A stretch of DNA of 64,000 nucleotides from Lewinella sp. LCG006 (GCF_040784935.1 NZ_CP160680.1:5003802-5067801), one strand, 5' to 3'. Numbered from the stretch's first letter, positions 16,201 through 25,528 are shown. Notes: generated by a model from the letters alone, not told the origin. Numbers and translations: made by a program.

Positions 16201-18949
16201 GTTTGAAAATGTGAGTTTAGCCGTCAATATTCTCTCCGCAGAATTGGATGCTTTTGCAGTGGACACGGATGGCGACGGTACCATATCTCCCGAAGAGTTT
16301 TCAGCAGAAGCTGGCTCTGATGGAGATGTATTGTCCAATATAGCCCTAGGTAGCGACGGAACTTACACCTTAGCAGGAATTTTTCCGGTTATTACCGCTG
16401 CGATGGGGGATAGTATTTACCACGCGGTACAAGTTTTGTTAGAGGATGGTTGTGGTAATCAAATAGAGAAGACCATCACCTTTGATGTGATTGATTGTGT
16501 AATCACTGCCCCGATTTGTAACGTCGGCCTAAACGTTTATTTGGAGCCTCTTGGTGATGGAACCTGCGGTGCTGTATTACAGGCCAGTGATCTAATTGCC
16601 TCTCCTTTTTTTGATTGTAATGGACAAGGGCCAGAAGTAGATCAGCAAACAGGTTTGCCGATGATTACAACTTATGCAGTCTACCTGGCATCGGAGATAG
16701 AGGCTGATCCCAATCCTACACCTGATTCAACACATACCTCCATATCGCTTACGGAGGATAGTGAAGCGGTAACTGTCGTATATGTCTATGCTTTTGACGA
16801 GGAGGGGAATTACAATTATTGTGAAACTTATGTACTGATTCTCCCTTATTGCCATGCGCCCGCAGCAGTATCGCTCAGCTGCGAGGATATGCCCGCAGGA
16901 TTTCCAGCAGACATCGAAGCGGCGTATGCCAATGATTTTGAAGCTACTTCGGTTTTAATGAACAGTCTGTTTGGCGAAGCGACCAGTACCGAGGGCTGTG
17001 CTGTAGATACGATTGTAGAACTACAGCCACTCTTTCAGTTGAATGATTGCGGCTGGGGCACGATCACACGTCGTTTTGAAGCCTGGCAATTGCGCCCAGC
17101 GGGCGACGTGAATGGCAATGGTACGATCGATGTAGAGGAAGTTGTACGTTCCACGAACAATTGTACGCAGCCCATTACCGTACAAGAGACACATCATTTC
17201 ATGATTGATTTTCCCCAGGATGCAGTGCTCGATTGTGATGCCGCAGATTTGCCAGGTGTAGTGACGACCACAATGGGCTGCGATGTACTGGCCATTAATA
17301 CTGGTGACCCCATATCGCTTCTTCCAACGGGAGACGAATGTTACCAATTAAGTATTACCTACGACGTCATCAACTGGTGTGTTTGGGATGGCAGCTCGGA
17401 GGGCTGGGAAATCCCCCGCCTGACGGAAGACGACGGAGAACTTTTTGGAACGGGTTTTGGCGTAGAAGCCGCCGAGCGTCCGGTATTGCGCATTACCTCG
17501 GACGTTGGACCTGATGATGAAAACTGCGACGGCATCTTAAGTACCGATGAAAACGGTACCGATGACGCTGCGGATATTCGCTATTTCCTACTGCTCGACC
17601 GCAATCATCCTGATGTGGACGGCGACTCCAGTCTGCCGGATGCTCAATACGACAATGTTGCAGAGACACTGGCGGGTTGTATCCCTGCCGATGGAGACGG
17701 GGTGCGAATTTATGGTCGTTTTCGTTACACGCAGTTGGTGAAGGTGCTCGGTGTCGACAGCATCGGTATCAACGTACCCGCTTTTGGAGGCCCGACGGCA
17801 AACTGTCCTGATCTGCTGCCCGGACAGTTTGGAGATGACGACGGAAACTGTGAGCAAGGCGTAAGTATTACCTTTTCCGTAGGTACTGCTTGTGGATTGT
17901 TTGCTGATGAACTGAGCACAAGTGTGAGCATCGTTTCGGCACAATTGGATGCCTTTGCAATAGATACGAATGGCGACAACGTCATTCAGCCAAATGAATT
18001 CATCGCAGAAATGGGGGACGCTGGCAACGTAATCGCCAATATTACTAGTAACAATGATGAGACCTATACTTTTGCAGGAACTTACCCCATCATCACCCCG
18101 GCAATGGGAGAGGGTATTTACCACGCATTGATGATTGTTGTAGAAGACGTTTGTGGTAATCAAAGCAGCGAGGTGATCACCTTTGATGTGGTTGATTGTA
18201 AAGCTCCAGCACCAATTTGCAACAATGGACTGACCTTTATTATGGAGCCTTTAGGGGATGGAACCTGTGGAGCAATCGTGCAGGCAAGCAATTTTATAGC
18301 TTCTCCCATCTATGATTGTAGCGGACAAGGGCCAGCGGTGAACCCACAAACAGGTTTGCCAATCATCACTACTTATGCGGTTTATTTAGCTTCGGAGGTA
18401 GAGGCTGATCCTGATTTTCAACCAGATGCTACGCATACTTCCATAACCCTAACGGAGGAGGACGAAGCGACAACCGTAGTATACATCTATGCTTTTGATG
18501 AGGAGGGCAATTACGACTATTGTGAAACGTACCTCACCCTGGCTATGTCGACGGAATGCACCCTCGACCTGGCGGGAGTTATTTTTACGAAAGATAATGA
18601 AACCATTGAAGGGGTAGAAGTATATCTAAGTGGTAGCGCCAACTTGGTAGATGAAACGGATGCTGATGGTTACTACCATTTTGGCAATTTGGACTTTGGA
18701 GGGAATTTTACCCTTATTCCTTATCGTAATTCCGATCCAGCAAATGGCGTCAATACGATTGATATGATCCTATTGCTGAAGCACATCAACGGGACTGCGC
18801 CGTTGCAAAATCCTTTTGAGCTGATCGCAGCGGATGTGGATGGCTCGGGCGATATTACGATGGCTGATTTTGATATCTTAAGACAGCTTCTGCTGGGGAA
18901 TATAGGGGAGTTTCCCAATAATTACGAGCTGGCGATTTGTGGCAGCTGA
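13244..18949 (+). CDS. Giant secreted Cys-rich surface protein, frameshifted before its C-terminus
   Basis: This frame of 1,901 codons starts with a signal peptide (basic KRRRY, then a hydrophobic core) and encodes HYR-like beta modules rich in paired Cys. Two near-copies of a 566-residue module (from about residues 635 and 1201) follow, carrying acidic loops such as DTDGDGTISPEEF that look calcium-binding. A carboxypeptidase-regulatory-like domain (about 1770-1810) and a dockerin-like pair (NGVNTIDMILLLKHING and DVDGSGDITMADFDILRQLL) come last. At 18926 the frame shifts: it runs into a TGA, while the expected continuation SWRFVAADFVFPNPLDPW is in the +1 frame and leads on to the T9SS tail. 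Intact, the product would be about 2,200 residues, exported and attached to the cell surface. As read here it lacks its export signal for T9SS. Confidence 0.85.
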   Translation: MKRRRYAISVITHVLLLLFTSLFIGSTSLSEMPILPPLDLVCPSETGQALKTMRLQRISGTLELGGPTINFLDYSCFSPDLPLAVGEHEFEVVTFTPSVAGVYTFFLGADFSSNFSLYQGSFNVENPCANLMQSMPRSYPLPLPAVLPLPEDFLSYDLRANETYSLLISNELSGGVGDWELVAYHEGAGTLSGFDDPMPHPLLFDLLLTDTSAVYFATPQQWIVGEDGSLDTTATLTTFFGGNEILLHDFLVQLNYTGLPTVSGDCGPMIVRLSDELNEGGACEALTITRTFEVQTLDENCTPTMASCQQVISFRLPSLADVQWPAYSAKVQCDEGFSTDGETGGPDDNPSVAAVGRPMLLSFAGHVELDSSYLNLSASYMDEPRIVVCEGSYKYRRQWSLEDACTAEGSLMIPQLVTVADEVGPVFVNLQDTIRISTSPFSCIANFVVPVPEVTDGNGCSSAYLSTYTILIFGESFFAGGNIADGDVAQLPIAEYLVISCTEDDCGNETCEETVLIVADDIPPTADCNFNMPTILIGGGDVSNGIEGIARVFPEDVDTGSADNCGEVTLELRRNYWRNNTCDLSGNRWSPWGPHVDFYCCDIGEDVTIELRVTDEGGLQSVCWTVVEIDDTLAPYCYAPAPESFTCEEAPAGFPEDIEAAYANDFRVTSILMNSLFGGATSTDNCAVDTIVELQPLFQLNDCGWGTITRRFEAWQLRPEGDVNGNWAIDINEVYRSTNNCTQLITVQETHHFVIDFPQDAVLDCGAADLPGVVTTTMGCDVLAINTGDPISLLPTGDECYQLSITYDVINWCVWDGSSEGWEIPRLTEDDGEPFGTGFGVEAAERPVLRITSDVGPDDENCDGILSTNENGTDDATDIRYFLLLDRNHPDVDGDSSLPDAQYDNVAETPAGCVPADGDGVQTYGRFRYTQLVKVLNNLSIDIEVVDYGGPTIYCPDLAPGQFGDEDGDCEEEVSISFAVREACGVFENVSLAVNILSAELDAFAVDTDGDGTISPEEFSAEAGSDGDVLSNIALGSDGTYTLAGIFPVITAAMGDSIYHAVQVLLEDGCGNQIEKTITFDVIDCVITAPICNVGLNVYLEPLGDGTCGAVLQASDLIASPFFDCNGQGPEVDQQTGLPMITTYAVYLASEIEADPNPTPDSTHTSISLTEDSEAVTVVYVYAFDEEGNYNYCETYVLILPYCHAPAAVSLSCEDMPAGFPADIEAAYANDFEATSVLMNSLFGEATSTEGCAVDTIVELQPLFQLNDCGWGTITRRFEAWQLRPAGDVNGNGTIDVEEVVRSTNNCTQPITVQETHHFMIDFPQDAVLDCDAADLPGVVTTTMGCDVLAINTGDPISLLPTGDECYQLSITYDVINWCVWDGSSEGWEIPRLTEDDGELFGTGFGVEAAERPVLRITSDVGPDDENCDGILSTDENGTDDAADIRYFLLLDRNHPDVDGDSSLPDAQYDNVAETLAGCIPADGDGVRIYGRFRYTQLVKVLGVDSIGINVPAFGGPTANCPDLLPGQFGDDDGNCEQGVSITFSVGTACGLFADELSTSVSIVSAQLDAFAIDTNGDNVIQPNEFIAEMGDAGNVIANITSNNDETYTFAGTYPIITPAMGEGIYHALMIVVEDVCGNQSSEVITFDVVDCKAPAPICNNGLTFIMEPLGDGTCGAIVQASNFIASPIYDCSGQGPAVNPQTGLPIITTYAVYLASEVEADPDFQPDATHTSITLTEEDEATTVVYIYAFDEEGNYDYCETYLTLAMSTECTLDLAGVIFTKDNETIEGVEVYLSGSANLVDETDADGYYHFGNLDFGGNFTLIPYRNSDPANGVNTIDMILLLKHINGTAPLQNPFELIAADVDGSGDITMADFDILRQLLLGNIGEFPNNYELAICGS
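15146..16843 (+). repeat. First copy of 1,698-bp tandem coding repeat
   Basis: It starts at a CCTTATTG motif and encodes the module from CYAPAPESFTCEEAPAGFP to the FDEEGNYNYCETYV segment. It aligns without length change to the next copy at an offset of exactly 1,698 bp. Confidence 0.9.
16844..18541 (+). repeat. Second copy of 1,698-bp tandem coding repeat
   Basis: Its first half is almost identical to the first copy at DNA level; for example 17239-17298 differs from 15541-15600 at two positions. Its second half (about 17750-18200) is clearly more diverged. Uneven similarity suggests partial homogenisation by recombination. Confidence 0.9.
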
Positions 18950-19841
18950 TTTTGTATTTCCCAATCCATTGGATCCTTGGGCAACACCATTTCCAGAAAT
19001 AGTCTCGCTGGTAAATGTCCAGGAAGACATGATTGAGATCGATTTTGTGGGGGTCAAAATTGGTGATTTGAACGGGACAGCGATGTCCAATTTTCAGTCT
19101 CCTCAAGAATCGTACCTGCGAGAAACCATCTACCTTTCTGTAGAGGATAGGGAACTCGAAAAAGGAATGACCTACACCATCCCTATCAAGGCGAACGATT
19201 TGGCTGAATTGGGTGGTTTGCAAGGAACATTCCAGTGGCATGACTTGGAAGTAGTGGACATCCGTTATGATCTGGCACCTGCCTTTGGGCAAGATAACCT
19301 TGGCTTCCGTCACCTGAAGGAGGGTTACCTCACCATGGTATGGGCAAAGCCAGCGGAGATGTTTAGTCATCATCAGCCAGCGCAGGAAACCTCCTTGTTC
19401 AGCTTGGTCGTGAGAGCGAAGAAAAATGCTAAGCTGAGTGAGTTGTTGAGTATCAATAGCCGCTACACGGCTGCGGAGGCATATACCACTGCCCTTACGG
19501 ACATCTCCCCTGAGAGGGGAGGACAGGTGTTTGACCTGGGGTTGGTGTTTGGCGGAACAGACGCTGCACAGCAACGTTTCTTCGATTTGTACCAGAATAC
19601 GCCGAATCCATTCGCGGTAGCAACCCTGATTGGGTTCAGTTTACCTGAGGATGCAACCGCAACGGTAACGATCAACGACGCCAGTGGTCGCGTACTGACG
19701 ATCATCAAAGGCGATTACGCGGCGGGTTACAATACGATCAACGTGACCAAGCAGATGATCCAAGGTGCTACCGGTGTACTAAGCTACACCATAAAAGCGG
19801 GCGATCACCGCGCAACGAAGCAGATGATTGTGGTGGATTAA
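18939..19841 (+). CDS. C-terminal part of the giant surface protein with T9SS sorting tail (out of frame)
   Basis: This frame has no signal peptide and opens in the middle of a domain (coding continues upstream to about 18927), so it is not an independent gene. It supplies the rest of the dockerin-linked cap domain (FPNPLDPWATPFPE, DFVGVKIGDLNGTAM), a cohesin-like beta domain (about residues 60-190, LEKGMTYTIPIKANDLAELG) and a type A T9SS tail beginning FFDLYQNTPNPF and ending TKQMIVVD. Joined to the preceding frame by one base it gives a single protein. A gap-free match of the junction to the protease at 26335, which has SWQFFSADQNFPDPLNPW, supports the join. Whether the shift is biological or an assembly error cannot be told from this sequence. 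Confidence 0.85.
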   Translation: MAADFVFPNPLDPWATPFPEIVSLVNVQEDMIEIDFVGVKIGDLNGTAMSNFQSPQESYLRETIYLSVEDRELEKGMTYTIPIKANDLAELGGLQGTFQWHDLEVVDIRYDLAPAFGQDNLGFRHLKEGYLTMVWAKPAEMFSHHQPAQETSLFSLVVRAKKNAKLSELLSINSRYTAAEAYTTALTDISPERGGQVFDLGLVFGGTDAAQQRFFDLYQNTPNPFAVATLIGFSLPEDATATVTINDASGRVLTIIKGDYAAGYNTINVTKQMIQGATGVLSYTIKAGDHRATKQMIVVD

Positions 19842-19871
19842 TATCCCCCACGCGATACATACGAATACGGG

Positions 19872-19903
19872 CGGCGGCATTCTTCGGGATGCCGCCGTTT
19901 TTT
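19872..19903 (+). terminator. Intrinsic terminator of the giant surface protein gene
   Basis: CGGCGGCAT and ATGCCGCCG form a perfect 9-bp stem with an 8-base loop, followed by six T. It lies 30 bases after the T9SS tail, which supports treating the two frames as one transcription unit. Confidence 0.9.
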
Positions 19904-19911
19904 ACACGTAG

Positions 19912-19932
19912 AGACGTTGCACCGCAACGTCT
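19912..19932. repeat. Small palindromic intergenic repeat
   Basis: AGACGTTGC and GCAACGTCT flank three bases, giving a perfect 9-bp stem. Short palindromes of this GACGTTGC type are, from memory, common dispersed intergenic repeats in Bacteroidota; only one copy is in this window. Confidence 0.6.
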
Positions 19933-19982
19933 GCCCCACTCGTGTAATAAAGACAAGGGCATAACGAATGCCGAACGCTTGA

Positions 19983-20011
19983 TAAACCAAAAGATTGGTT
20001 AACTGGTCTTT
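19983..20011. repeat. 29-nt dispersed repeat, copy 1
   Basis: The 29 bases starting TAAACCAAAAGATTGG are identical to 45908-45936. In this copy the sequence continues into TCTTTTGGTT, completing a 32-base imperfect palindrome with AACCAAAAGA at the left end. Confidence 0.8.
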
Positions 20012-20229
20012 TGGTTTTGAGAGGAGGTGGAGATGTTGCCATAAACGAAATGCCTGGACAAGGGGTAGGAGCGGAAAGAGCGGATGACCCGGTGACCAGC
20101 CCGCTAAGCTTGTTGATCGCTATAATTGACTAACTGGAGAGGGCTGGGCATGGCCCCAAATAATACGCTAGCGTCTACGTTTAGCTGACGTCTTTAGTAC
20201 CGAAGCTTACCCTAATAAGGGCAAGTTCC

Positions 20230-20940
20230 TTATTGGATACCAAGAAAATCTACCAGCTCTGACATCCGGCCCAATTCAAGATAGGTGTAATCGGCGAGTT
20301 GGTGCTCGCTCACTTTTTCTAGTTCCCAGGTAGTGTGATAGGGGATGTGAATGGCCTGGGCACCCACTTGGAGGACAGGAAGTACGTCGGACTTGAGGCT
20401 ATTGCCAACCATGAGAAATTGCTCGACAGGGATGTTGTGGCGTTCCAGGAGATTGCGATAGGTGACCTCGTTTTTTTCACTAACCACTTCGACGATCTGA
20501 AAATAATCGGCAATACCAGAGCGGGCAAGCTTATTTTCCTGGTCGAACAAGTCACCCTTGGTGATGACCATAAGTACGAAATGCTCGCTAAGAATTTTGA
20601 CGCTTTTTTCTACCGTTTCCAGCAAATGTACGGGGTGATCCAGCATTTCTTTGCCCAGATCAATGATTTGTTGAATCTCTGCGCCACTTACCTTGCCATT
20701 GCTAAGTTCTACAACGGTTTCGATCATGGACAGCATGAAGCCTTTGATACCATAGCCGAAAAGGCGGAGGTTCTTCTTCTCGTATTCGTAGAGTTTGCTA
20801 TCCATCTCCTTGGGGTCGGAGAGGTACTTGCCAATGATAGCTCGACAAGCGTCTTGAGTACGGACGAAGATAGGTTCGTTCATCCACAAGGTATCATCGG
20901 CGTCTAGGGCGAGGTACTTGATGGTGCTGGGGTCAAACAT
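20230..20940 (-). CDS. HAD family hydrolase
   Basis: A 236-residue cytosolic HAD hydrolase. Motif I is LALDADDTLW (nucleophile Asp13, Asp15), motif II lies in LMVITKGDLFDQ, and the acidic motif IV is MVGNSLKSDVLPVLQVGA. The helical insertion between motifs I and II (about residues 25-95) is a C1-type cap, as in the phosphoglycolate phosphatase/YjjG group. The likely reaction is dephosphorylation of a small phosphomonoester; the substrate cannot be read from sequence. It follows the LolD-like gene by 5 bp on the same strand, so the two are probably one transcript. Confidence 0.88.
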   Translation of the reverse strand: MFDPSTIKYLALDADDTLWMNEPIFVRTQDACRAIIGKYLSDPKEMDSKLYEYEKKNLRLFGYGIKGFMLSMIETVVELSNGKVSGAEIQQIIDLGKEMLDHPVHLLETVEKSVKILSEHFVLMVITKGDLFDQENKLARSGIADYFQIVEVVSEKNEVTYRNLLERHNIPVEQFLMVGNSLKSDVLPVLQVGAQAIHIPYHTTWELEKVSEHQLADYTYLELGRMSELVDFLGIQ

Positions 20941-20945
20941 AAAGC

Positions 20946-21596
20946 TTATTTTAAACGGCCATCTTCCATGACCAAGCGGCGGTCGCTCAATTTAGCGAGC
21001 TCTTCGTTATGGGTGACAATAACAAAAGATTGCTTGAAGTCTTTGCGGAGCTGAAAAATGAGTTCGTGAAGTTCTTCTGAGGTTCCCGAGTCGAGGTTGC
21101 CCGTTGGTTCGTCAGCAAAAACAATAGCGGGTTGATTCATGAGCGCGCGCGCTACGGCTACTCGTTGTTGTTCCCCACCGGAGAGTTGGTTAGGTTTGTG
21201 CGTTAGTCGGTCTTTAAGGCCGAGGTAGTCCAAGAGTTCTTTAGCACGGGTTTCGGCTTTGCCAGGGTCGGTCTGTTGGATGAAAGCAGGAATACATACG
21301 TTTTCCAGCGCAGTAAACTCAGGTAGCAGGTGGTGAAATTGAAAAATAAAGCCGATCTGCTGGTTGCGAAAAGCAGCTAGCTTTTTAGTAGAGAGGTCAA
21401 ATACCGATTCTCCTTTGATCAATAGCTGCCCTTGGTCGGGGCTGTCGAGGGTTCCCAGGATGTGAAGCAATGTGCTTTTACCTGCACCCGAGCGACCTAC
21501 AATGCTCACGATTTCTCCTTCATCAATACGCAAATCTACACCTTTGAGTACTTCCAGGTTTCCGTAGGATTTGCGAATATCCTTTGCTTCAATCAC
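20946..21596 (-). CDS. ABC transporter ATP-binding protein, LolD-like
   Basis: A 216-residue ATPase with Walker [11 protein letters not shown]-loop [10 protein letters not shown], signature [15 protein letters not shown], Walker B IVFADEP followed by [12 protein letters not shown], and the switch His in VIVTHNEEL. This places it in the MacB/LolD/FtsE subgroup, and LolD (lipoprotein release to the outer membrane) is the closest match in size and motifs. No permease partner is encoded nearby. The GTG at 21596 is used because the homologous region begins there ([12 protein letters not shown]); upstream ATG codons would add about 50 unrelated residues. It is co-directional with the HAD gene downstream. 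Confidence 0.87.
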   Translation of the reverse strand: MIEAKDIRKSYGNLEVLKGVDLRIDEGEIVSIVGRSGAGKSTLLHILGTLDSPDQGQLLIKGESVFDLSTKKLAAFRNQQIGFIFQFHHLLPEFTALENVCIPAFIQQTDPGKAETRAKELLDYLGLKDRLTHKPNQLSGGEQQRVAVARALMNQPAIVFADEPTGNLDSGTSEELHELIFQLRKDFKQSFVIVTHNEELAKLSDRRLVMEDGRLK

Positions 21597-21732
21597 TTGC
21601 TTTCGTTTTTCTTGTTTTGCAGGAGCCCAAAAGTAGTGATATTTAATGAAAAGAGAGGAGCAATGGCCTATGCATTGCTCCCCTCTTCCTAAAATAATTA
21701 ATGCTGGAAAATAGTCCTTCTCAGGATTGATT

Positions 21733-23424
21733 TTACCAGAAGTAACCCACAACAAAGAGGGTAATGATCAAAAGAATGACGGCCAAGTAGCGGTAGTTTT
21801 GGTACCAGGGCAAATCTTTCAATTCTTCGGTTTCCTCTGCAATGAGTGCAGGCGACCAGATCATACCCTTCAGTTTTGCTGGATCAGGTGGTGCTGTTGC
21901 TAAACTAACCACAATATGTACGATCAAACAAACGAAGAACAAGACCGTCGTGCGGAGTAAGAAGTGCATTTGGAAGAACCAGTGGTCTACTTCGCCGATG
22001 ATGCCCGTTACCCAGATAATGGCCATCACAATACCGAACATGAGGCTGTAAAAGCTACCGTTGCTATTGCCACGCTTCCAGAACAGACCTAATAAAAAGG
22101 CTGACACGATAGGTGGTGCAATGTACCCTAGTACATCCTGTAGATAGCGGAACAAGTCCCCGTAACGACCAATAAATGGCGCCCACGCTGAAGCCAAAAT
22201 CACTAGCACTAGGGTTGCTATCTGACCAGAACGAACCAGTTGCTGACTGGTCATGTTGGGACGGAATTTGTTGACGAAGTCCATTGTAATCAAGGTCGAA
22301 GCAGAGTTGAAGGTAGCAGAAATACTACTCATCATCGCTGCTAAAAGACCCGCAACAACTAGTCCTAATAAGCCTGTTGGAAGTAGGTTGAACAGGAGCG
22401 AAGGATAAGTAAAGTCGGTACAATTAGCTAAGTCAGCACAAGGTCCTGCTGCCGTTTGGTAAGCAAACTCCTGGTCTTTGAAAATCAAGAAAGCAATGGT
22501 GCCAGGGATGACCATAATCACAATAACCGGCAACTTCAGTAAACCCGCAAAAAGGGCGCCCCAGCGGCCATGGTTGAGGCTTTTGGAACTGAGCACCCGC
22601 TGCACCATAAACTGGTTGTTGGCCCAGAAGTAGAAGCCCAAAAGCGGTACACCAGTGATGAGGCCCCACCAAGGAACAATAGGACTGTCATACTGTCGCC
22701 ACCATTCTCCTGAGTTGTCTCGCACAATGCTCAAGGCCTCTTGGGCATTCTTGTCGATGACGCCAGCAGCGTTCAGGTTATTAAGTTGATCAACCATACC
22801 TCCCCAGCCACCAACTTTCTGGAGGCCATAATAAGTGAGGATGATGGAACCAAAAATGAGGACGATTGCCTGAATAACTTCTGTTTTTACTACGGAATTT
22901 AATCCTCCTGGAATCGTATAGGCTGCTGCGGAAGCCGCCAAGATAATAATCACAACGTAGGGCGGCAGTGTGGGGAAGATAAGCCCCAAAACAATGGTCC
23001 CTACGTAAAGGGAGGCCGCAGTGTCAATCAAAACATTGCCTACAACGGTGATAAAGGAAAAGTAGTACCGGGAGCGGGCATCGTAGCGTCGTTCCATGAA
23101 TTCCGGCATGGTATACACCCCGCTTCGAAGATAAAAAGGAAGAAAGAATATAGCGAAAAACACCAAAACGATTACCGCGTACCACTCATAGTTATAGACG
23201 GTCATGTCCAGTAAATAAGCGGAACCTGCCAAGCCAATAAGCGTAGAGCTAGAAATATTTGCTGCAAAAAGCGAAATACCTACCACTGGCCAGGTAAGAC
23301 TTCTCCCTCCCAGAAAATACTCCTCGGAGGTAGCTCTTTTGGATTGCGATATCCCGTAGATAATGATGCCTACGAAATAGACAATAATGACGAGGAAATC
23401 TGTAATAGTAAGCGATGTATTCAT
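21733..23424 (-). CDS. Sodium/solute symporter (SSS family)
   Basis: A 563-residue membrane protein with about 13-14 transmembrane helices and the SSS pattern: [20 protein letters not shown] near the start, [13 protein letters not shown] (sodium-site region in TM1), [20 protein letters not shown], and [20 protein letters not shown] in the later sodium-binding helix. This arrangement matches the SGLT-like branch, which takes up sugars, myo-inositol or similar solutes with sodium; the substrate is not certain. The ATG at 23424 starts the conserved N-terminus ([17 protein letters not shown]). A terminator lies just upstream on the same strand, so it is transcribed separately from pgi. Confidence 0.92.
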   Translation of the reverse strand: MNTSLTITDFLVIIVYFVGIIIYGISQSKRATSEEYFLGGRSLTWPVVGISLFAANISSSTLIGLAGSAYLLDMTVYNYEWYAVIVLVFFAIFFLPFYLRSGVYTMPEFMERRYDARSRYYFSFITVVGNVLIDTAASLYVGTIVLGLIFPTLPPYVVIIILAASAAAYTIPGGLNSVVKTEVIQAIVLIFGSIILTYYGLQKVGGWGGMVDQLNNLNAAGVIDKNAQEALSIVRDNSGEWWRQYDSPIVPWWGLITGVPLLGFYFWANNQFMVQRVLSSKSLNHGRWGALFAGLLKLPVIVIMVIPGTIAFLIFKDQEFAYQTAAGPCADLANCTDFTYPSLLFNLLPTGLLGLVVAGLLAAMMSSISATFNSASTLITMDFVNKFRPNMTSQQLVRSGQIATLVLVILASAWAPFIGRYGDLFRYLQDVLGYIAPPIVSAFLLGLFWKRGNSNGSFYSLMFGIVMAIIWVTGIIGEVDHWFFQMHFLLRTTVLFFVCLIVHIVVSLATAPPDPAKLKGMIWSPALIAEETEELKDLPWYQNYRYLAVILLIITLFVVGYFW

Positions 23425-23741
23425 AAAATATTTGGTACTGTGATAAAGAAGGTTTTCGATCAAGGGTAAGCGGATTAAAAAAAAGAGCGACTATCCGCAA
23501 TGGATATCGCTCTCAAAAGAAATCACCCGACTGTTATAAAGTTTTATTTCTTGTAGTCATTCGTAGTTCCTATAAGTAAGAGAAGGAAAATTGCTTTCTT
23601 AAGGAACTGCCAAAATAGGGAATTCTGTGTTTTTACACCAATTAAAGGTATTGTTTTTGAAAAACGCCTCCTGGCAGCGCATTATTTTAATGCGGGCATA
23701 GAAGAAACGGCCCCTGTTATTGACTTATGATGCTCGTCTTC
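23425..23741. other. Spacer between pgi and the symporter gene
   Basis: These 317 bases contain a minus-strand terminator (23477-23512) and otherwise AT-rich sequence. I see no gene; the symporter promoter should lie between the terminator and 23424. Confidence 0.5.
23477..23512 (-). terminator. Intrinsic terminator, minus strand
   Basis: Read on the minus strand, GAGCGATATCC and GGATAGTCGCTC form a stem with one bulged base, followed by eight T (A run at 23477-23484). It ends 53 bases before the symporter start, so it either terminates pgi messages or acts as a leader attenuator of the symporter. Confidence 0.75.
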
Positions 23742-25397
23742 TTAGTCTCTCCATTGCTTGTAGGTATTGATCAGCCCATTGGTCGAGCTATCGTGAGCAG
23801 TTACGATCTGGTCTCCTTTTAACTCTGGCTGTATAGCCACCGCTAGTTGCTTACCCAATTCTACACCCCATTGGTCAAAACTGAAAATATTCCAGATAAG
23901 TCCTTGCGTGAAAATTTTGTGTTCGTACAAGGCGGTAATTATCCCCAGCGTATAAGGGGTGAGTGCTTTTAAAAGGATGGAATTGGTAGGCTTGTTGCCT
24001 TGGAAAACTTTGAACGGTAATAGTTTTTGGATAGCAGCATCGTCCATTCCTTTAGTTTTTAACTCCTGACGGACCTCATCAGCCGTTTTTCCCTTCATAA
24101 GTGCTTCCGTTTGGGCGAAAAAGTTGGAGAGAAGAATAGGGTGGTGGTCTCCCATAGGGTTGTGGGTAGTAGCAGCGGCAATAAAATCGCAGGGTATCAT
24201 TTTTGTTCCCTGATGGATGAGCTGGTAAAAGGCATGTTGGCCGTTGGTGCCGGGTTCGCCCCAAATGATAGGACCAGTTTCGTAATCAACAGGGTTTCCT
24301 GCACGATCGACGTATTTTCCATTGCTCTCCATGTTGCCTTGCTGGAAGTAAGCGGGAAAACGATGTAGATATTGATCGTAGGGTAGGATAGCCTCCGTAG
24401 CAGCTCCAAAGAAATTATTGTACCAAATTCCAATCAACCCTAAAATAACGGGCATGTTTTTCTCTAGTGGTGCAGTGCGGAAGTGCTCGTCCATGGCGTG
24501 AAAGCCATCCAAAAGTTGGCTAAAATTGGTGTATCCTACGGTACAGGCAATGGATAAACCAATGGCAGAAGTCAGCGAATACCGACCACCTACCCAATCC
24601 CAAAATTCAAACATGTTGGCAGTGTCAATCCCAAATTGCCCGACGCCTTCGGCATTGGTAGAAACCGCAACGAAGTGTTTGGCAATGTCTTTTTCCTCCG
24701 CAGGATGCTCCAAAAACCAGGCCCGTGCTGAATGAGCATTCGACATGGTTTCCTGTGTCGTAAAGGTTTTTGAGGCAATGATAAAGAGCGTCTGCTCGTG
24801 ATCAACCATCCTTAGCACTTCTGCTAGGTGCGTGCTGTCAACGTTGGAAACAAAATGTACCTGGCGGCCTTCCTGCCAGAACGGGCGTAGTGCCTCGGTG
24901 ACCATTACGGGGCCCAAATCTGAGCCTCCAATGCCTATGTTGACCACGGTGGTGATTGGTTTGCCAGTGTACCCCACCCACTCACCAGTGATGATCCGGC
25001 GACTAAAATCTTCCATCTGGTCAAGTACCCGATTCACGTCGGGCATCACATTGTCTCCATCTACCATCACTGGGGTGTTGGCACGGTTGCGCAGTGCGGT
25101 GTGCAGTACGGCCCGATCTTCGGTTTCATTGATCTTTTCTCCGGCAAACAATTGCTGGATACCGTCTTCCAGACCACATTCGCGGGCCAACTCAGTCAGC
25201 AATTTCATCGTTTCATCACTGATGATATTCTTACTGTAGTCCAGCAGGAAAATACTTTCAAAATCCAGAGAGAAGCGTTCAAAACGTTGCGGATCAGCAG
25301 CAAAAAGGGCTGTCATCTGCTGGTTTTTCATTCCCTGAAAATGAGTAGTCAGTTTTTGCCAGGCTTGAGTCTTGGTTGGATTAATGTGCGGAAGCAT
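23742..25397 (-). CDS. pgi: Glucose-6-phosphate isomerase
   Basis: A 551-residue enzyme of the long (eukaryote/E. coli-like) PGI type that interconverts glucose-6-phosphate and fructose-6-phosphate in glycolysis and gluconeogenesis. Visible landmarks: [37 protein letters not shown] (sugar-phosphate loop), [13 protein letters not shown], the catalytic Glu in [10 protein letters not shown], the catalytic His in [16 protein letters not shown], and the catalytic Lys in [15 protein letters not shown]. The length is normal. It is divergently oriented from ung and shares a 164-bp intergenic region with it. Confidence 0.98.
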   Translation of the reverse strand: MLPHINPTKTQAWQKLTTHFQGMKNQQMTALFAADPQRFERFSLDFESIFLLDYSKNIISDETMKLLTELARECGLEDGIQQLFAGEKINETEDRAVLHTALRNRANTPVMVDGDNVMPDVNRVLDQMEDFSRRIITGEWVGYTGKPITTVVNIGIGGSDLGPVMVTEALRPFWQEGRQVHFVSNVDSTHLAEVLRMVDHEQTLFIIASKTFTTQETMSNAHSARAWFLEHPAEEKDIAKHFVAVSTNAEGVGQFGIDTANMFEFWDWVGGRYSLTSAIGLSIACTVGYTNFSQLLDGFHAMDEHFRTAPLEKNMPVILGLIGIWYNNFFGAATEAILPYDQYLHRFPAYFQQGNMESNGKYVDRAGNPVDYETGPIIWGEPGTNGQHAFYQLIHQGTKMIPCDFIAAATTHNPMGDHHPILLSNFFAQTEALMKGKTADEVRQELKTKGMDDAAIQKLLPFKVFQGNKPTNSILLKALTPYTLGIITALYEHKIFTQGLIWNIFSFDQWGVELGKQLAVAIQPELKGDQIVTAHDSSTNGLINTYKQWRD

Positions 25398-25528
25398 AGA
25401 TATTGATTGATCTAAAGTTAGAGCACAAGGTTAGTGCATTTTTAGTAGCTAAACAAACGCTCTTAGAGAGAGTCGCAAAAAAATAAAGTTGTTTTTACAT
25501 TCTTAAAAGAGGTTTACTGATCGTTCTC

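Larger units (their letters stand above)
19842..20229. other. Spacer with terminator and two palindromic repeats
   Basis: These 388 bases hold a terminator, a small palindrome (19912-19932) and one copy of a 29-nt dispersed repeat (19983-20011). I see no gene in it. Confidence 0.6.

Noticed and set aside
14354-18163. Repeated minus-strand ORFs inside the giant gene
   Set aside because: They recur at the same 1,698-bp offset only because the underlying plus-strand gene is duplicated.
18915-18950. Programmed ribosomal frameshift in the giant protein
   Set aside because: No slippery heptamer or clear downstream pseudoknot is visible, and such events are not known for T9SS proteins. Mutation or error is simpler.
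21597-21755. Longer LolD-like protein starting at an upstream ATG
   Set aside because: The 53 added residues are unlike the family and rich in Cys, Phe and Tyr; the GTG at 21596 fits the conserved N-terminus.
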